From Variovorax sp. RA8 (GTDB taxonomy: Bacteria > Pseudomonadota > Gammaproteobacteria > Burkholderiales > Burkholderiaceae_C), in the NCBI RefSeq assembly GCF_901827175.1, contig NZ_LR594662.1, forward strand, positions 6,324,001 to 6,388,000: a stretch of DNA of 64,000 bases, written 5' to 3'. Of the stretch, positions 48,260-57,917 are shown one piece after another. Under the pieces are notes generated by a model. That model was not told the origin of the DNA. It saw nothing but the letters and a program-made list of their open reading frames with translations, and ran no database searches. Positions within the stretch are counted from its first letter, which is position 1; each line of letters starts with the position of its first letter. Made by a program: the position numbers and the translations under genes.

Positions 48260-49275
48260 GAGGGGTCTCCTTGCGCGGGGCTCGCGCCGGGCGCAGGCAT
48301 GGCCGGGCCCGGGGCACGCACGAGCATGTCCAGGAAGATGCGGGCACAGCCCGGGAGTGCATCGATGTCGCGGTACAGCACCCGGCGCTCCCGAAAGGCC
48401 CAGGGGTCGGACAGCCGGACCAGGTTCAGCCGCATGCTGCGGGCGAGCCGGCTCGCCGCCGATTCGGGAACGATTCCGACGCCGACGCCGGCTTCGATCA
48501 TGCGGCACATCGCCTCGAAGCTGCTCATCATCACGCGCACGTTCAGGGTCTGGTTGAGCTGGCTGACCGTCTGCGTCAGGAACAGGTCGAGCGTGCTGCC
48601 CTGCAGGCCGATGTGCGGGAACTCCAGCGTTTCCTCGAAGCGCATCTCGCTGCGGCCGCTCAAGGGGTGGACGAAGGGCGTCGCCAGCACGAGCCGGTCG
48701 GTGCTGAAGCACTGCGACTGCAGCGTCGACTCGGGTGCCGGGCCCGCGATGATGCCGATATCGGCGGAACCGTCGAGAATGCCGCGCACCACCTCGCGCG
48801 TGTTGCGCTCCTGCAGGTCGACGGTGACGCCGGGCCGCTCGCCCATGAACCGGGCCAGCACATCCGGCAGCACCTCGGTGATGGTGGTGGTATTGGCGAA
48901 CATGCGGATATGGCCGGTGGCGCCATCCGAATGGACCGAGAAATCGCTCTTCACATGCTCGATCTGGCGAAGGATCACGCGCGCATGGCGCAGGAGCGTC
49001 TCCCCCGCCGAGGTGAGCGTCAGGCCTCGCGGGTCCCGGTAGAACAGGCGGCTGCGCAGCTGGCTTTCCAGCGACTTGAGACGCGAGCTCGCGGCCGCGG
49101 GCGAGAGCGCTGCGCGCTGCGCGCCGCGCGTGAGGTTGCCGAGCTCCGCGATGTGGACGAACAGGCGCAGGTCCGCGATGTCGAAATGCACGCGCACCGG
49201 CTCATCGGCGAAGGGCGCGCTGCGCCTGGCGGCATCGCCCGCTTCGCCGTCACCGGGCACGATTGGAGCTGGCAT
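48256..49275 (-). CDS. LysR-family regulator within the operon
   Basis: LTTR of 339 residues with a 24-residue N-terminal extension before the HTH (FDIADLRLFVHIAELGNLTR, GAQRAALSPAAASSRLKSLE). The effector domain has EVLPDVLARFMGERPGV. GGAGG lies about 6 bases before the chosen ATG. It is unusual in being transcribed in the same direction as, and coupled to, the downstream CoA-transferase (ATGA), so it is probably expressed with the genes it regulates. Confidence 0.88.
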   Translation of the reverse strand: MPAPIVPGDGEAGDAARRSAPFADEPVRVHFDIADLRLFVHIAELGNLTRGAQRAALSPAAASSRLKSLESQLRSRLFYRDPRGLTLTSAGETLLRHARVILRQIEHVKSDFSVHSDGATGHIRMFANTTTITEVLPDVLARFMGERPGVTVDLQERNTREVVRGILDGSADIGIIAGPAPESTLQSQCFSTDRLVLATPFVHPLSGRSEMRFEETLEFPHIGLQGSTLDLFLTQTVSQLNQTLNVRVMMSSFEAMCRMIEAGVGVGIVPESAASRLARSMRLNLVRLSDPWAFRERRVLYRDIDALPGCARIFLDMLVRAPGPAMPAPGASPAQGDPS

Positions 49276-49321
49276 GGGCACCTCCGTCACCGAGGCCGAG
49301 GGCAGCAGCATATGTGGCACG

Positions 49322-50476
49322 TCAGGCAGGGCGGAACCCGTCGAAGCCGGTGATCTCGCGACCCTGGATGAGCGACAGGATGCCGGGCGTGCCGTCGGGG
49401 ATCGCCAGCGTGCGCACGTCGCGCGCCATCTGCTCGAGCCCCAGCTCACGGCTCAGGCCCATGCCGCCATGGATGCGCATCGCGAGCTGGATGGCACGAT
49501 CGCAGGCGTCCACCGCATAGCGCTTGGCCATGGCCGACAGTCCGTTCGCGCGCTCGCCCCGGTCGAGCGCGGCAAGCGCGTTGTAGCAGGCCAGGCGGCT
49601 CGTGACCACGGCCGTCTCGATCTCGGCGAGGTCGTGCTGGATCAGCTGGTAGGCGCCGATTGCCTTGCCGAACTGCTTGCGCACGCCCGCGTACTCGCGC
49701 GCCAGCTCGAAGGCGCGCTGGGCCAGGTGCACCGCCATCAACCCGACCGTGGGCCGGTTCGCCAGCCAGGTGATGGTCAGCAGCTTGGCCGTGTCGCCGT
49801 TGTCGGGGCACACGTTGGCCTGCGGCACCCGGCAGCCGTCGAAGAGCACCTCGCCCAACGGCGACTGGCGCAAGCCCAGCATGTCGACCTCGTTGGCCTC
49901 GAAGGGCGACTCGGCGCGGTCGACGAGGACGCGCGCCATGCGGTAGCCCGAGCCCTCGGGAATGCGGCAGGTCACGTTCATCACGTCGCATACCGTGGCG
50001 TTGGAAATCCACTGCTTGCGCCCGTTGAGGACCACGTGGTTGCCGTCGGGAGTCGCCGTCGTCTTGATGCCGCGCGGGTCCGAGCCGACGTCGGGTTCGG
50101 TGCTGCCGGTGCAGGCGATGCGGCGCCCGGCCATCAGGTCGGGCACGAAGCGCTCGCGCTGCTCGGGACTGCCGCCGAAATGGATGCGCGTCGTCGTGGC
50201 TTCGTGCGGCTGGACGATCAGCATCACCGTCGGCGGCAGCTGCTCGACGAGCAGGCCGTAGTCCAGCAGGCCCATGCCCGCACCGCCATCCTTCTCGGGA
50301 ATGCGTGCCGAGGTCAGGCCGAGGTCGGCCGCCTTCTCGAGCAGCATGAGCACCGCGGACTTGGGCAGCGCCTTGTCCCGGTGGTGCGAAGCCAGCAGCG
50401 GCTCGACGAATTTCTCGTTCAGGCGTCGGGCCGCCTCGACCATCATCCGCTGGTCATCGTTCAGTGCGAAGTCCAT
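49322..50476 (-). CDS. acyl-CoA dehydrogenase
   Basis: FAD enzyme of 384 residues in the acyl-CoA dehydrogenase family. FAD- and substrate-binding motifs are ACTGSTEPDVGSDPRGIKTT, WISNATVCDV and KQFGKAIGAYQLIQHDLA. At the position of the usual catalytic Glu (YEGT) it has IPDGT, so Asp may serve as base or another residue does. It lies 18 bases after the AcuI-like gene in the minus-strand operon and would oxidise the CoA ester made by the neighbouring CoA-transferases. Confidence 0.9.
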   Translation of the reverse strand: MDFALNDDQRMMVEAARRLNEKFVEPLLASHHRDKALPKSAVLMLLEKAADLGLTSARIPEKDGGAGMGLLDYGLLVEQLPPTVMLIVQPHEATTTRIHFGGSPEQRERFVPDLMAGRRIACTGSTEPDVGSDPRGIKTTATPDGNHVVLNGRKQWISNATVCDVMNVTCRIPEGSGYRMARVLVDRAESPFEANEVDMLGLRQSPLGEVLFDGCRVPQANVCPDNGDTAKLLTITWLANRPTVGLMAVHLAQRAFELAREYAGVRKQFGKAIGAYQLIQHDLAEIETAVVTSRLACYNALAALDRGERANGLSAMAKRYAVDACDRAIQLAMRIHGGMGLSRELGLEQMARDVRTLAIPDGTPGILSLIQGREITGFDGFRPA

Positions 50477-50494
50477 GCTGTGTTCCTTCCTTTC

Positions 50495-51499
<1,005 letters not shown>

Positions 51500-51509
51500 G
51501 GTCAGGAGC

Positions 51510-52814
51510 TCAGAGGCTGATCGTTGAGGTGGTGGTTGTGGCGGTGGCGGGGCGTGTCGGTCCGGTCGCGCCGGGCTGCGCTTGCGGATCGCAGGAGACG
51601 ACACCCTCCGCCACGAGGGCGTCGATCGCGGCATCGTCCAGGCCGGCGAGCTCGCGCAGCAGGGCGCGCGTGTCCTGGCCGATGCGGTGGCCGGACCAGC
51701 GGATCCTTCCCGGCGTGAGGGACATCTTCGGAACGACACCCGCCAGGGTGACCTCGCCCAGGTCGTCGTCGGGCGTCGGCACCAGCATGCCGCGGCTGCG
51801 GAAGTGCTGGTCCTTGAAGATGTCGGCCATGGTGAAGATCCGGCTCGCCGGTACATCGTCCGCATCCAGCGCAGCCTGGAGCGCATCGAGGTCGTGCGCG
51901 GAGGTCCATTCGCCGATGAGCGCTTCCAGTTCGGCCTCGTTGCGGTTGCGCGCGGCCTGGGTGGCGAAGCGGGGATCGGAGCCGAACTCGGGGCGCCCCA
52001 TCACGCGCGCCAGTCGCCGGAAGATGCCGTCGGCGAGCGCCGCGATGTGGATGTGCTGGCCGTCGCGCGTCGGGAACAGGGTGTTCGGCGCACTGTTCGG
52101 CAGGCGGGGGCCAGAGCGCATGCCGCTCTTGCCGGTCTTCTCGAAGGCGGGGACATAGGCCTCCATGAAGCTGAAGGCCGATTCGATCAGCGCCGCGTCG
52201 ATGCACTGCCCCTGGCCGCTCTTCTCGCGGTGCAGGATCGCCATGGTCGTGCCCATGGCGGCATAGAGCCCGGCGATGTAGTCGGTCAGGGGAATGGCGA
52301 CCCGCGAGGGCGGACGATCGGGGTCGCCGATCATCTGGCGCAGCCCGCTCATCGCTTCGCCAATGACGCCGTAGCCCGGCTTGTTGCGGTAGGGGCCCGT
52401 TTGCCCGTAGCCGCTGACCCGCGTCATGACGAGGTCGGGACGGAGCTTGCGCAGGTCCTCGTAGCCGAGCTCCCATTTCTCCAGTGTGCCCGGGCGGAAG
52501 TTCTCGACCACGATGTCGAACCTCGGGATCATGGCCCTGACCACGTCGCGCCCTTTCGGGTTGCGCAGGTCGAAGCAGGCGATCCTCTTGTTGCGGCAGA
52601 TCGTCGCCGCATACAGCGACTTGCCATCCACCGTTTCGCCGAGCTGGCGAATGGGATCGCCTTCGGCCGATTCGATCTTCACCACCTCCGCGCCGAAGTC
52701 GGCCAGCAGCCGGGTGCAGAAGGGGCCGGCCGCGGTGGACCCCAGTTCGAGAACGCGGTAGCCAGTGAGCGGCCCCTGGCTCGCGGCGCCTTCGCTCGCA
52801 TCGTGGTCTGTCAT
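51510..52814 (-). CDS. class III CoA-transferase (CaiB/BaiF family)
   Basis: Protein of 434 residues. Motifs: GYRVLELGSTAAGPFCTRLL, VVKIESAEGDPIR, ENFRPGTLEKWELG, VSGYGQTGPYRNKPGYG. At the catalytic Asp position it has Glu (ALIES). The C-terminal 25 residues are a Pro/Ala/Thr-rich tail (PATATTTT...) not seen in most relatives. The start MTDHDASEG is the first Met close to the domain; MHSPIHEAQ, 15 codons upstream, is an alternative. A 166-base gap to the Bug gene upstream may hold its promoter. Confidence 0.87.
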   Translation of the reverse strand: MTDHDASEGAASQGPLTGYRVLELGSTAAGPFCTRLLADFGAEVVKIESAEGDPIRQLGETVDGKSLYAATICRNKRIACFDLRNPKGRDVVRAMIPRFDIVVENFRPGTLEKWELGYEDLRKLRPDLVMTRVSGYGQTGPYRNKPGYGVIGEAMSGLRQMIGDPDRPPSRVAIPLTDYIAGLYAAMGTTMAILHREKSGQGQCIDAALIESAFSFMEAYVPAFEKTGKSGMRSGPRLPNSAPNTLFPTRDGQHIHIAALADGIFRRLARVMGRPEFGSDPRFATQAARNRNEAELEALIGEWTSAHDLDALQAALDADDVPASRIFTMADIFKDQHFRSRGMLVPTPDDDLGEVTLAGVVPKMSLTPGRIRWSGHRIGQDTRALLRELAGLDDAAIDALVAEGVVSCDPQAQPGATGPTRPATATTTTSTISL

Positions 52815-52980
52815 TGCTTTCGTCTGTGCCTCATGAATCGGTGAATGCATTCTTTGCAGCCGCACGCCCTCTTGTGAATCTGTATGTTTGAAACGCCGCG
52901 TTCGGCTGCATCGAATGCGTGAACCTGGCTCCCGCCCCAGAGCACGCGGCCTCGGCGCGTGCGCCGGCGGCCTTGTCAGC

Positions 52981-53973
52981 TCATTCGATGGCGAGCTTGC
53001 GCGACTTGATGAGCGCGGCCCACCGTGCCGATTCCTCGTCGATCGACTTGGCGAAGGCCGCGGAGCTATTGCCCACCGGAACCATGCCCAGGGCCCGCAG
53101 CTTGTGTTGCAGGGCAGGCCGCTCCAGCACCGTCGCGGTGTCGCGCTGGATCTTCGCGACGACCTCGCCCGGCGTGCCTGCCGGCGCTGCGAGGCCGAAC
53201 CATCCGTTGTTGACGAAGCTGGGCAGGCCGCTCTCGGCGGTCGTCGGCACGTTGGGCAGCAGCGGGGATCGCTCCCTGCTGGTGACCGCCAGCGCACGCA
53301 GGCGCCCGTCGTTCACCAGGCTCGCCGCGGCACCGATCATCCCGACCACCAACTGCGTCTGGCCCGCCATCAGGTCCGCGAAGGCGGGCGCCTCTCCCTT
53401 GTAGGGCACGTGGACAAGCTCGACTCCCGCAGCCGAGGCGAAGCCCTCGCCCGCCATGTGAAGCTGGCTGCCTGGGCCCGCCGAGCCGAAGTTCACCACG
53501 CCCGGCTTTTCCTTGGCCCTGTGGATCAGCGCCTTGAGGTCCCTGGCGTCGGAGTTCGCGGGAACGACCACCACCATCGGCGTGCTCGCCACGTTGGTGA
53601 TCGGCACGAAGTCCTTGTGCACGTCGAAGGGCACCTTGCGATAGAGATGCGGATTGACCGTGAACACGCTGCCGGAGATGAGCAGCAGCGTGTGCCCGTC
53701 CGCCGGCGCCTTCGACGCCAGCGCGGTGCCGATGTTGCCGCCCGCGCCCGCGCGGTTGTCGATCACCACCGGCTGCCCCCACAGCTCGGACAGGGCCTGG
53801 CCCAGCGTGCGGCCGACGATGTCGGTGGTGCCGCCGGCGGCAAAGGGCACGACCAGCGTGATGGTCTTGGTGGGCCATGCACCTGCGGCATGGCCGTGCG
53901 GCGAGAGCGCGGCGAGCGACAGGGCGGCGGCCATGCGGCAGATGTTCCTGCGGGTGGTCCTGGCTTCGATCAC
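52981..53973 (-). CDS. Bug-family solute-binding receptor
   Basis: Periplasmic receptor of 330 residues. Signal peptide (NICRMAAALSLAALSPHGHA, with Arg-Arg upstream), then KTITLVVPFAAGGTTDIVGR, VIDNRAGAGGNIGTALAS and FGSAGPGSQLHMAG. The start is a GTG (VIEARTT) with a strong AGGAGAC 8 bases upstream; an ATG 13 codons earlier lacks one. There is no TctA/TctB permease in the window. It follows the IclR gene by 86 bases on the same strand and probably binds the acid this region degrades. Confidence 0.9.
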   Translation of the reverse strand: MIEARTTRRNICRMAAALSLAALSPHGHAAGAWPTKTITLVVPFAAGGTTDIVGRTLGQALSELWGQPVVIDNRAGAGGNIGTALASKAPADGHTLLLISGSVFTVNPHLYRKVPFDVHKDFVPITNVASTPMVVVVPANSDARDLKALIHRAKEKPGVVNFGSAGPGSQLHMAGEGFASAAGVELVHVPYKGEAPAFADLMAGQTQLVVGMIGAAASLVNDGRLRALAVTSRERSPLLPNVPTTAESGLPSFVNNGWFGLAAPAGTPGEVVAKIQRDTATVLERPALQHKLRALGMVPVGNSSAAFAKSIDEESARWAALIKSRKLAIE

Positions 53974-54059
53974 GGGGTTTGTCTCCTGGTTGTGTTCACT
54001 GAGCTGATGCATGCCAACTGCCCCGACGAAGATCGTCGGCGGTGCCGGATCACGGATGC

Positions 54060-54863
54060 CTATGCCGCGCGCAGGCCTCCCCGGTGCGGGGGCTCCACGT
54101 GGCCCAGCACGCGCGAGGCCTCGGCGGCTGCGCGCATGACGCTTGGAATGGCCGCTTCGACGATGTCGGGCGACATGCGGTACTCCGGCATCGCCACGCC
54201 GAGCGCCGCCACCACCTGACCCGAGTGGTCGCGGATCGGCGCCGCAACGCCGCCCATCTCGGGATGGTTCTCCGCCTGCGTGACGGCGTAGCCGTTCTCG
54301 CGCACGTCCGCCAGCAGCCTGCGCAGCTCGGCGGTGTCGATCACCGTGCGAGGTGTGCGGCGCTCCAGGGCGCCCGAAAGCGCGCGCTCCGCGTCGGCCG
54401 GGTTGAACGCAAGGATCGCCCGCCCCGTCGCCGTGCACCACGCGGGGCTCAACTGGCCGAGCCGCGTCTGCACGCCGATCGACTTCGGACTTTCGAGCTT
54501 GGCGACGTACACCACGCCTCCGGAGGAATCGAGCACGGAGAGGTGCACCGTCTCTCCCGACTCCGCCCGCAGGTCGGCGAGGATGGGACGGGTGAGCTCA
54601 ACCAGGTCGAGCCGCCGCAGCGCGCTCGCGCCGACGCGCCAGGCCTTCAGCGTCAGCGCGTATCTGCCGCTTTCCGCGTCGTGCATTGCATAGCCGGTGT
54701 TGACCAGCGTGGACACCATGCGGTGCACGGTGCCCTTCGGCTTGCCCGTCAAGGCCACGATCTCGCGAAGCGACATCTCGCCTGCGGCCTGGCCCAGCAC
54801 CTCGAGCACTTCGAGGGTGCCGGCAGCGGCGGCGATGATCTGGTTGCGTGTAAGGTCTGTCAT
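54060..54863 (-). CDS. IclR-family transcriptional regulator
   Basis: Regulator of 267 residues with the two-domain IclR layout. HTH: MSLREIVALTGKPKGTVHRM, then LVNTGYAMHDAESGRYALTL. The effector domain has LSVLDSSGGVVYVAKLES and SIGVQTRLGQLSPAWCTATG, with the family C-terminal GVAAPIRDHSGQVVAALGVA. It heads the minus-strand run and faces a second Bug gene; near-identical 17-base repeats in the gap are probably its operators. Confidence 0.9.
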   Translation of the reverse strand: MTDLTRNQIIAAAAGTLEVLEVLGQAAGEMSLREIVALTGKPKGTVHRMVSTLVNTGYAMHDAESGRYALTLKAWRVGASALRRLDLVELTRPILADLRAESGETVHLSVLDSSGGVVYVAKLESPKSIGVQTRLGQLSPAWCTATGRAILAFNPADAERALSGALERRTPRTVIDTAELRRLLADVRENGYAVTQAENHPEMGGVAAPIRDHSGQVVAALGVAMPEYRMSPDIVEAAIPSVMRAAAEASRVLGHVEPPHRGGLRAA

Positions 54864-54867
54864 TTGG

Positions 54868-54884
54868 TCTGCACTGCGGAACGC
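54868..54884. promoter_or_regulatory. IclR-type operator copy 1
   Basis: TCTGCACTGCGGAACGC, five bases upstream of the IclR start. It matches the copy at 54970-54986 at 15 of 17 positions. Its position over the IclR start suggests autoregulation. Confidence 0.55.
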
Positions 54885-54969
54885 TTTGATTCGCGTGCGA
54901 TTGACCTTACTATGCCTCTCCGCGCAGCGTCAATCAGGCAGAACAGCAGGTCGCGCACTCACACAGCAG

Positions 54970-54986
54970 TCTGCATTGCAGAACGC
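54970..54986. promoter_or_regulatory. IclR-type operator copy 2
   Basis: TCTGCATTGCAGAACGC, containing the perfect dyad TCTGCA-T-TGCAGA. It lies 102 bases from copy 1 and 125 bases upstream of the Bug gene at 55111, a position suited to control of that gene. Confidence 0.55.
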
Positions 54987-55110
54987 CGGGCCGCCCGCCT
55001 TGCGTTCCATGCAACCGAAGGGCGCGTTCGCAATTTCGAGATGGATGCAGCCACGTCCCGCGTCCTAGCATGGGCTTGACCGGGACCACAAGACACATAT
55101 CGGAGACGCC

Positions 55111-56091
55111 ATGCACAAGAGATCGCTTTTCATTCGGGCCGCGCTTGCCGGCCTGCTGGGCCTGGCAGGCCTTTCGCACGCGCAGACCTTCCAGGACAAG
55201 CCCATCACCCTGGTGGTCGGCTATTCCGCCGGCGGGTCGGTCGACACGTTTGCGCGCGCATTGGCCAAGGGCCTCGCGCAGAGGCTGAACCAGTCCGTGC
55301 TCGTCGAGAACAAGGCCGGTGCCAGCGAGATGGTCGCGGCGCAGTTCGTCGCCAAATCCAGGCCCGATGGCTACACGCTCCTGGTCTCCACCGAAGCGCC
55401 CATCACGCAGAACCAGTTTCTCTACAAGAGCCTCAGCTACAACCCCGAGTCGGACCTCACGCCCGTGAGCATCATGATCCGCGTCCCGATGGCGCTGGCC
55501 CTCAGCCCGACATTTCCGGCGAAGTCCTTCAGCCAGTTCCTGAAGGACGTGAAGAGCCGCAAGGCCGACTCGGTGAAGTTCGCCTCGTCAGGCATCGGGG
55601 GCATCACGCACCTGCCCGTCGCCATGCTCGCGACGAAGGAGAAGTTCGAGTGGGTGCATGTGCCTTACAAGGGCTTCCCGCCCATTGCGCCGGACCTGAT
55701 CGCGGGGCGCGTGGACGCCACCGTGACGGCCGTCACCACCGTGCTGCCGTATCACAACGACGGGCGCCTGAGGATCGTCGCGGTGGGCGCCGAGTCGCGC
55801 ATCAAGGGATTGCCCGACGTCCCGACCTTCAAGGAACTGGGTCACGAGGATCTGAAGGCGCAGTACGTGATCATGCTCAGTGCGCCCGGCGGCCTTCCGA
55901 AGGAAGTTGCGCAAGCCTTGGCGGCATCGGTGAAAGCGATCGTGAGCGAGAAGGACTTCCAGGAGAAGCACATGGATCCGTTCGCGCTCATGCCGATCGG
56001 GTCGACACCCGAGGAAGCGTTGGCCTATGTCGTCAACGACCGGCCGATCCAAGCGAAGCGGATCAAGATCTCCGGAGCGTCGCTGGAATGA
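55111..56091 (+). CDS. Bug-family solute-binding receptor
   Basis: Periplasmic receptor of 326 residues with a signal peptide (AALAGLLGLAGLSHAQ). Motifs: KPITLVVGYSAGGSVDTFAR, LVENKAGASEMVAAQFVAKS and HVPYKGFPPIAPDLIAG. It is transcribed away from the IclR gene with 247 bases between and shares candidate IclR operators. No permease is encoded nearby. CGGAGAC lies 5 bases before the ATG. Convergent with the LysR gene at 56148. Confidence 0.9.
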   Translation: MHKRSLFIRAALAGLLGLAGLSHAQTFQDKPITLVVGYSAGGSVDTFARALAKGLAQRLNQSVLVENKAGASEMVAAQFVAKSRPDGYTLLVSTEAPITQNQFLYKSLSYNPESDLTPVSIMIRVPMALALSPTFPAKSFSQFLKDVKSRKADSVKFASSGIGGITHLPVAMLATKEKFEWVHVPYKGFPPIAPDLIAGRVDATVTAVTTVLPYHNDGRLRIVAVGAESRIKGLPDVPTFKELGHEDLKAQYVIMLSAPGGLPKEVAQALAASVKAIVSEKDFQEKHMDPFALMPIGSTPEEALAYVVNDRPIQAKRIKISGASLE

Positions 56092-56147
56092 TGCGCGCTT
56101 GTTGAACACGTAGTCCGGCGGCTCGACCGGCTGCGGCTCGGCGCGCT

Positions 56148-57035
56148 CTAGGTGCTTCTTGCACTCTTGGCGGCGGCGCGATTCAGCGCATCGAGCAGCG
56201 CCGCCGTCAACCGGCCCTTCGGGTTCCCGACGCGCTCGGCCAGCCCGATGGTCCGCGACAGCGGCGGCCGCCCGAGCGGCACGGCCTTGACGCGATGCAG
56301 CCGAAGGAAACTCGTGTGGCTCACGGGGATGATCGACACGCCCAGGCCGTGGGCCACCATCAGGGCGATTGCCTCCAGCGAATCCAGCTCCATCGTCTCG
56401 CGCAGGACGATTCGCCGCTTGGCCAGCGCCTCCTCGATCACGTGGCTGACCCAGAAGTGGCGATTGAACCGGATGTACGGATACGCCTTGAGCAACGCCT
56501 CGTCCGTGCGGCCCTTCGCTTCCCGCGGCGCGATCACGAGGATGGGCTCGCGCGCAAAAGGCTCCCACCGCACGCTGGGCAATTGCGCGCGCGGCTCGCT
56601 GATGATCGCCGCATCGATCTCGCCATGCCGCAGCATCTCCGCGAAGGAGGGCGACAGCCCGTGGTGCACCCTGATCTGCAGCCCCGGATGGAGCGTGCGC
56701 AGCGACAGCAACGCCTTCGGGATCACGCTGGTCAGCGCAGTGGGAATGGAGCCGAGTACGAGGCTGCCGGTGAGGTCGTCCGCTTCGCGAACCGCATCGC
56801 CGATCTGGTCGTAGAGCACCAGCACCTCGCGCGCCTTGGCAAGCAGCGCTAAGCCTTCGTTGGTGAGCCGCGCCGGCTTGCGTGTGCGATCGAACAGGCT
56901 GATGCCCCATTCGGCCTCGAGGCTTGCAATCTGCGCGCTCACGGCCGGCAGGCTGATGAAGCGCGCGTCTGCACCGGCGCTCAGGCTGCCGCGCTCGGCC
57001 ACGGCGACGAAGGTCTTCAGTTCACGGATGCCCAT
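56148..57035 (-). CDS. LysR-family regulator of the SDR/enolase operon
   Basis: LTTR of 295 residues. Start MGIRELKTFVAVAERGSLSA with HTH AGADARFISLPAVSAQIASL. The upstream frame extension of 55 codons crosses the operator and is rejected. The effector domain has GSLVLGSIPTALTSVIPKAL, as in NAC/Cbl-like LTTRs. It is divergent from the SDR gene with 115 bases between, holding two GTTC/GAAC dyads, one of which has the T-N11-A signature. Confidence 0.9.
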   Translation of the reverse strand: MGIRELKTFVAVAERGSLSAGADARFISLPAVSAQIASLEAEWGISLFDRTRKPARLTNEGLALLAKAREVLVLYDQIGDAVREADDLTGSLVLGSIPTALTSVIPKALLSLRTLHPGLQIRVHHGLSPSFAEMLRHGEIDAAIISEPRAQLPSVRWEPFAREPILVIAPREAKGRTDEALLKAYPYIRFNRHFWVSHVIEEALAKRRIVLRETMELDSLEAIALMVAHGLGVSIIPVSHTSFLRLHRVKAVPLGRPPLSRTIGLAERVGNPKGRLTAALLDALNRAAAKSARST

Positions 57036-57051
57036 GAGCACCGCACCCTCT

Positions 57052-57109
57052 ATGTTCCAAATAAGTGAACATCTTCTTTGAAAAATGCGTTCTTGTCTAA
57101 CTTTAGAAC
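57052..57109. promoter_or_regulatory. tandem LysR binding dyads
   Basis: ATGTTC (57052-57057) and GAACAT (57067-57072) form a perfect 6-base dyad over a 9-base gap and contain T-N11-A (T57056, A57068). A second pair, GTTC (57089-57092) and GAAC (57106-57109), follows 17 bases on. Such recognition plus activation sites are the rule for LTTRs that control a divergent operon. Confidence 0.6.
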
Positions 57110-57150
57110 TCGTAGATTTGCCTGTCGGCACAACACATGGAGCAAACGAG

Positions 57151-57915
57151 ATGCGCCTCAAAGGCAAAGTAGCAGTGGTCACGGGAGCGGGCAGCGGCAT
57201 GGGCCGCGCGATCTCGCTGGCCTTCGTGCGTCAGGGCGCGAAGGTGGTCGTCGCGGACATCAACCTGGAAGGCGCGTCCCAGACGGCGGCCCTGATCGAA
57301 GCCGAGGGCGGCGAGGCGATCGCGGTCAAGGTCGACGTGACGCGCAAGGCCGAGACCCTGCAGATGGCGGATGCGGCGCTCGCCCGCTTCGGCCGCATCG
57401 ATGTGCTGGTGAACAACGCCGGCTCGCGCTGCCTGAAGGGCTTTCTCGAACACACCGAGGACGACTGGCACCGCATGATCGACATCAACCTGACCGGCCA
57501 CTTCTTCTGCGCGCAGGCGGTCATTCCCAGCATGCTGAAGACGGGCAAGGGAAAGATCATCAACCTCGCATCGATTGCGGCGCACACCGGGCGGCCCGAC
57601 CGCGTCGCCTACTGCGCGGCGAAGGCCGGCGTCATGGGGCTGACGCGCGCGCTGGCGATGGACATGCGCGGCAAGAACATCTGCGTCACCGCGATCTCGC
57701 CCGGCTCGATCGCGACGCCGATGAACGAGGCCGCCGCGACCAGCACGGAGGTGGCATGGGGCAAGGAGACCGTGGTCGGCCGCTGGGGCACCGCCGACGA
57801 CATCGCGCATGCGGCGGTGTTCCTGGCCTCCGACGAGTCGGACTACATCACCGGCTCGGAGATCGCGGTCGAAGGCGGCTGGCTCATCGGCCGCGCCCGC
57901 GACGGCGAGATCTAG
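57151..57915 (+). CDS. short-chain dehydrogenase/reductase
   Basis: Classical SDR of 254 residues. Cofactor motif VTGAGSGMGRAISLAF, then NNAG (VLVNNAGSRCLKGF), the catalytic Ser in NLASIAAHTG and YxxxK in RVAYCAAKAGVMGL. Probably oxidises a sugar acid or hydroxy acid with NAD(P). The start MRLKGKVAVV has GGAG 8 bases upstream. It is followed after 2 bases by the enolase-superfamily gene and is probably induced through the divergent LysR protein. Confidence 0.92.
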   Translation: MRLKGKVAVVTGAGSGMGRAISLAFVRQGAKVVVADINLEGASQTAALIEAEGGEAIAVKVDVTRKAETLQMADAALARFGRIDVLVNNAGSRCLKGFLEHTEDDWHRMIDINLTGHFFCAQAVIPSMLKTGKGKIINLASIAAHTGRPDRVAYCAAKAGVMGLTRALAMDMRGKNICVTAISPGSIATPMNEAAATSTEVAWGKETVVGRWGTADDIAHAAVFLASDESDYITGSEIAVEGGWLIGRARDGEI

Positions 57916-57917
57916 CC

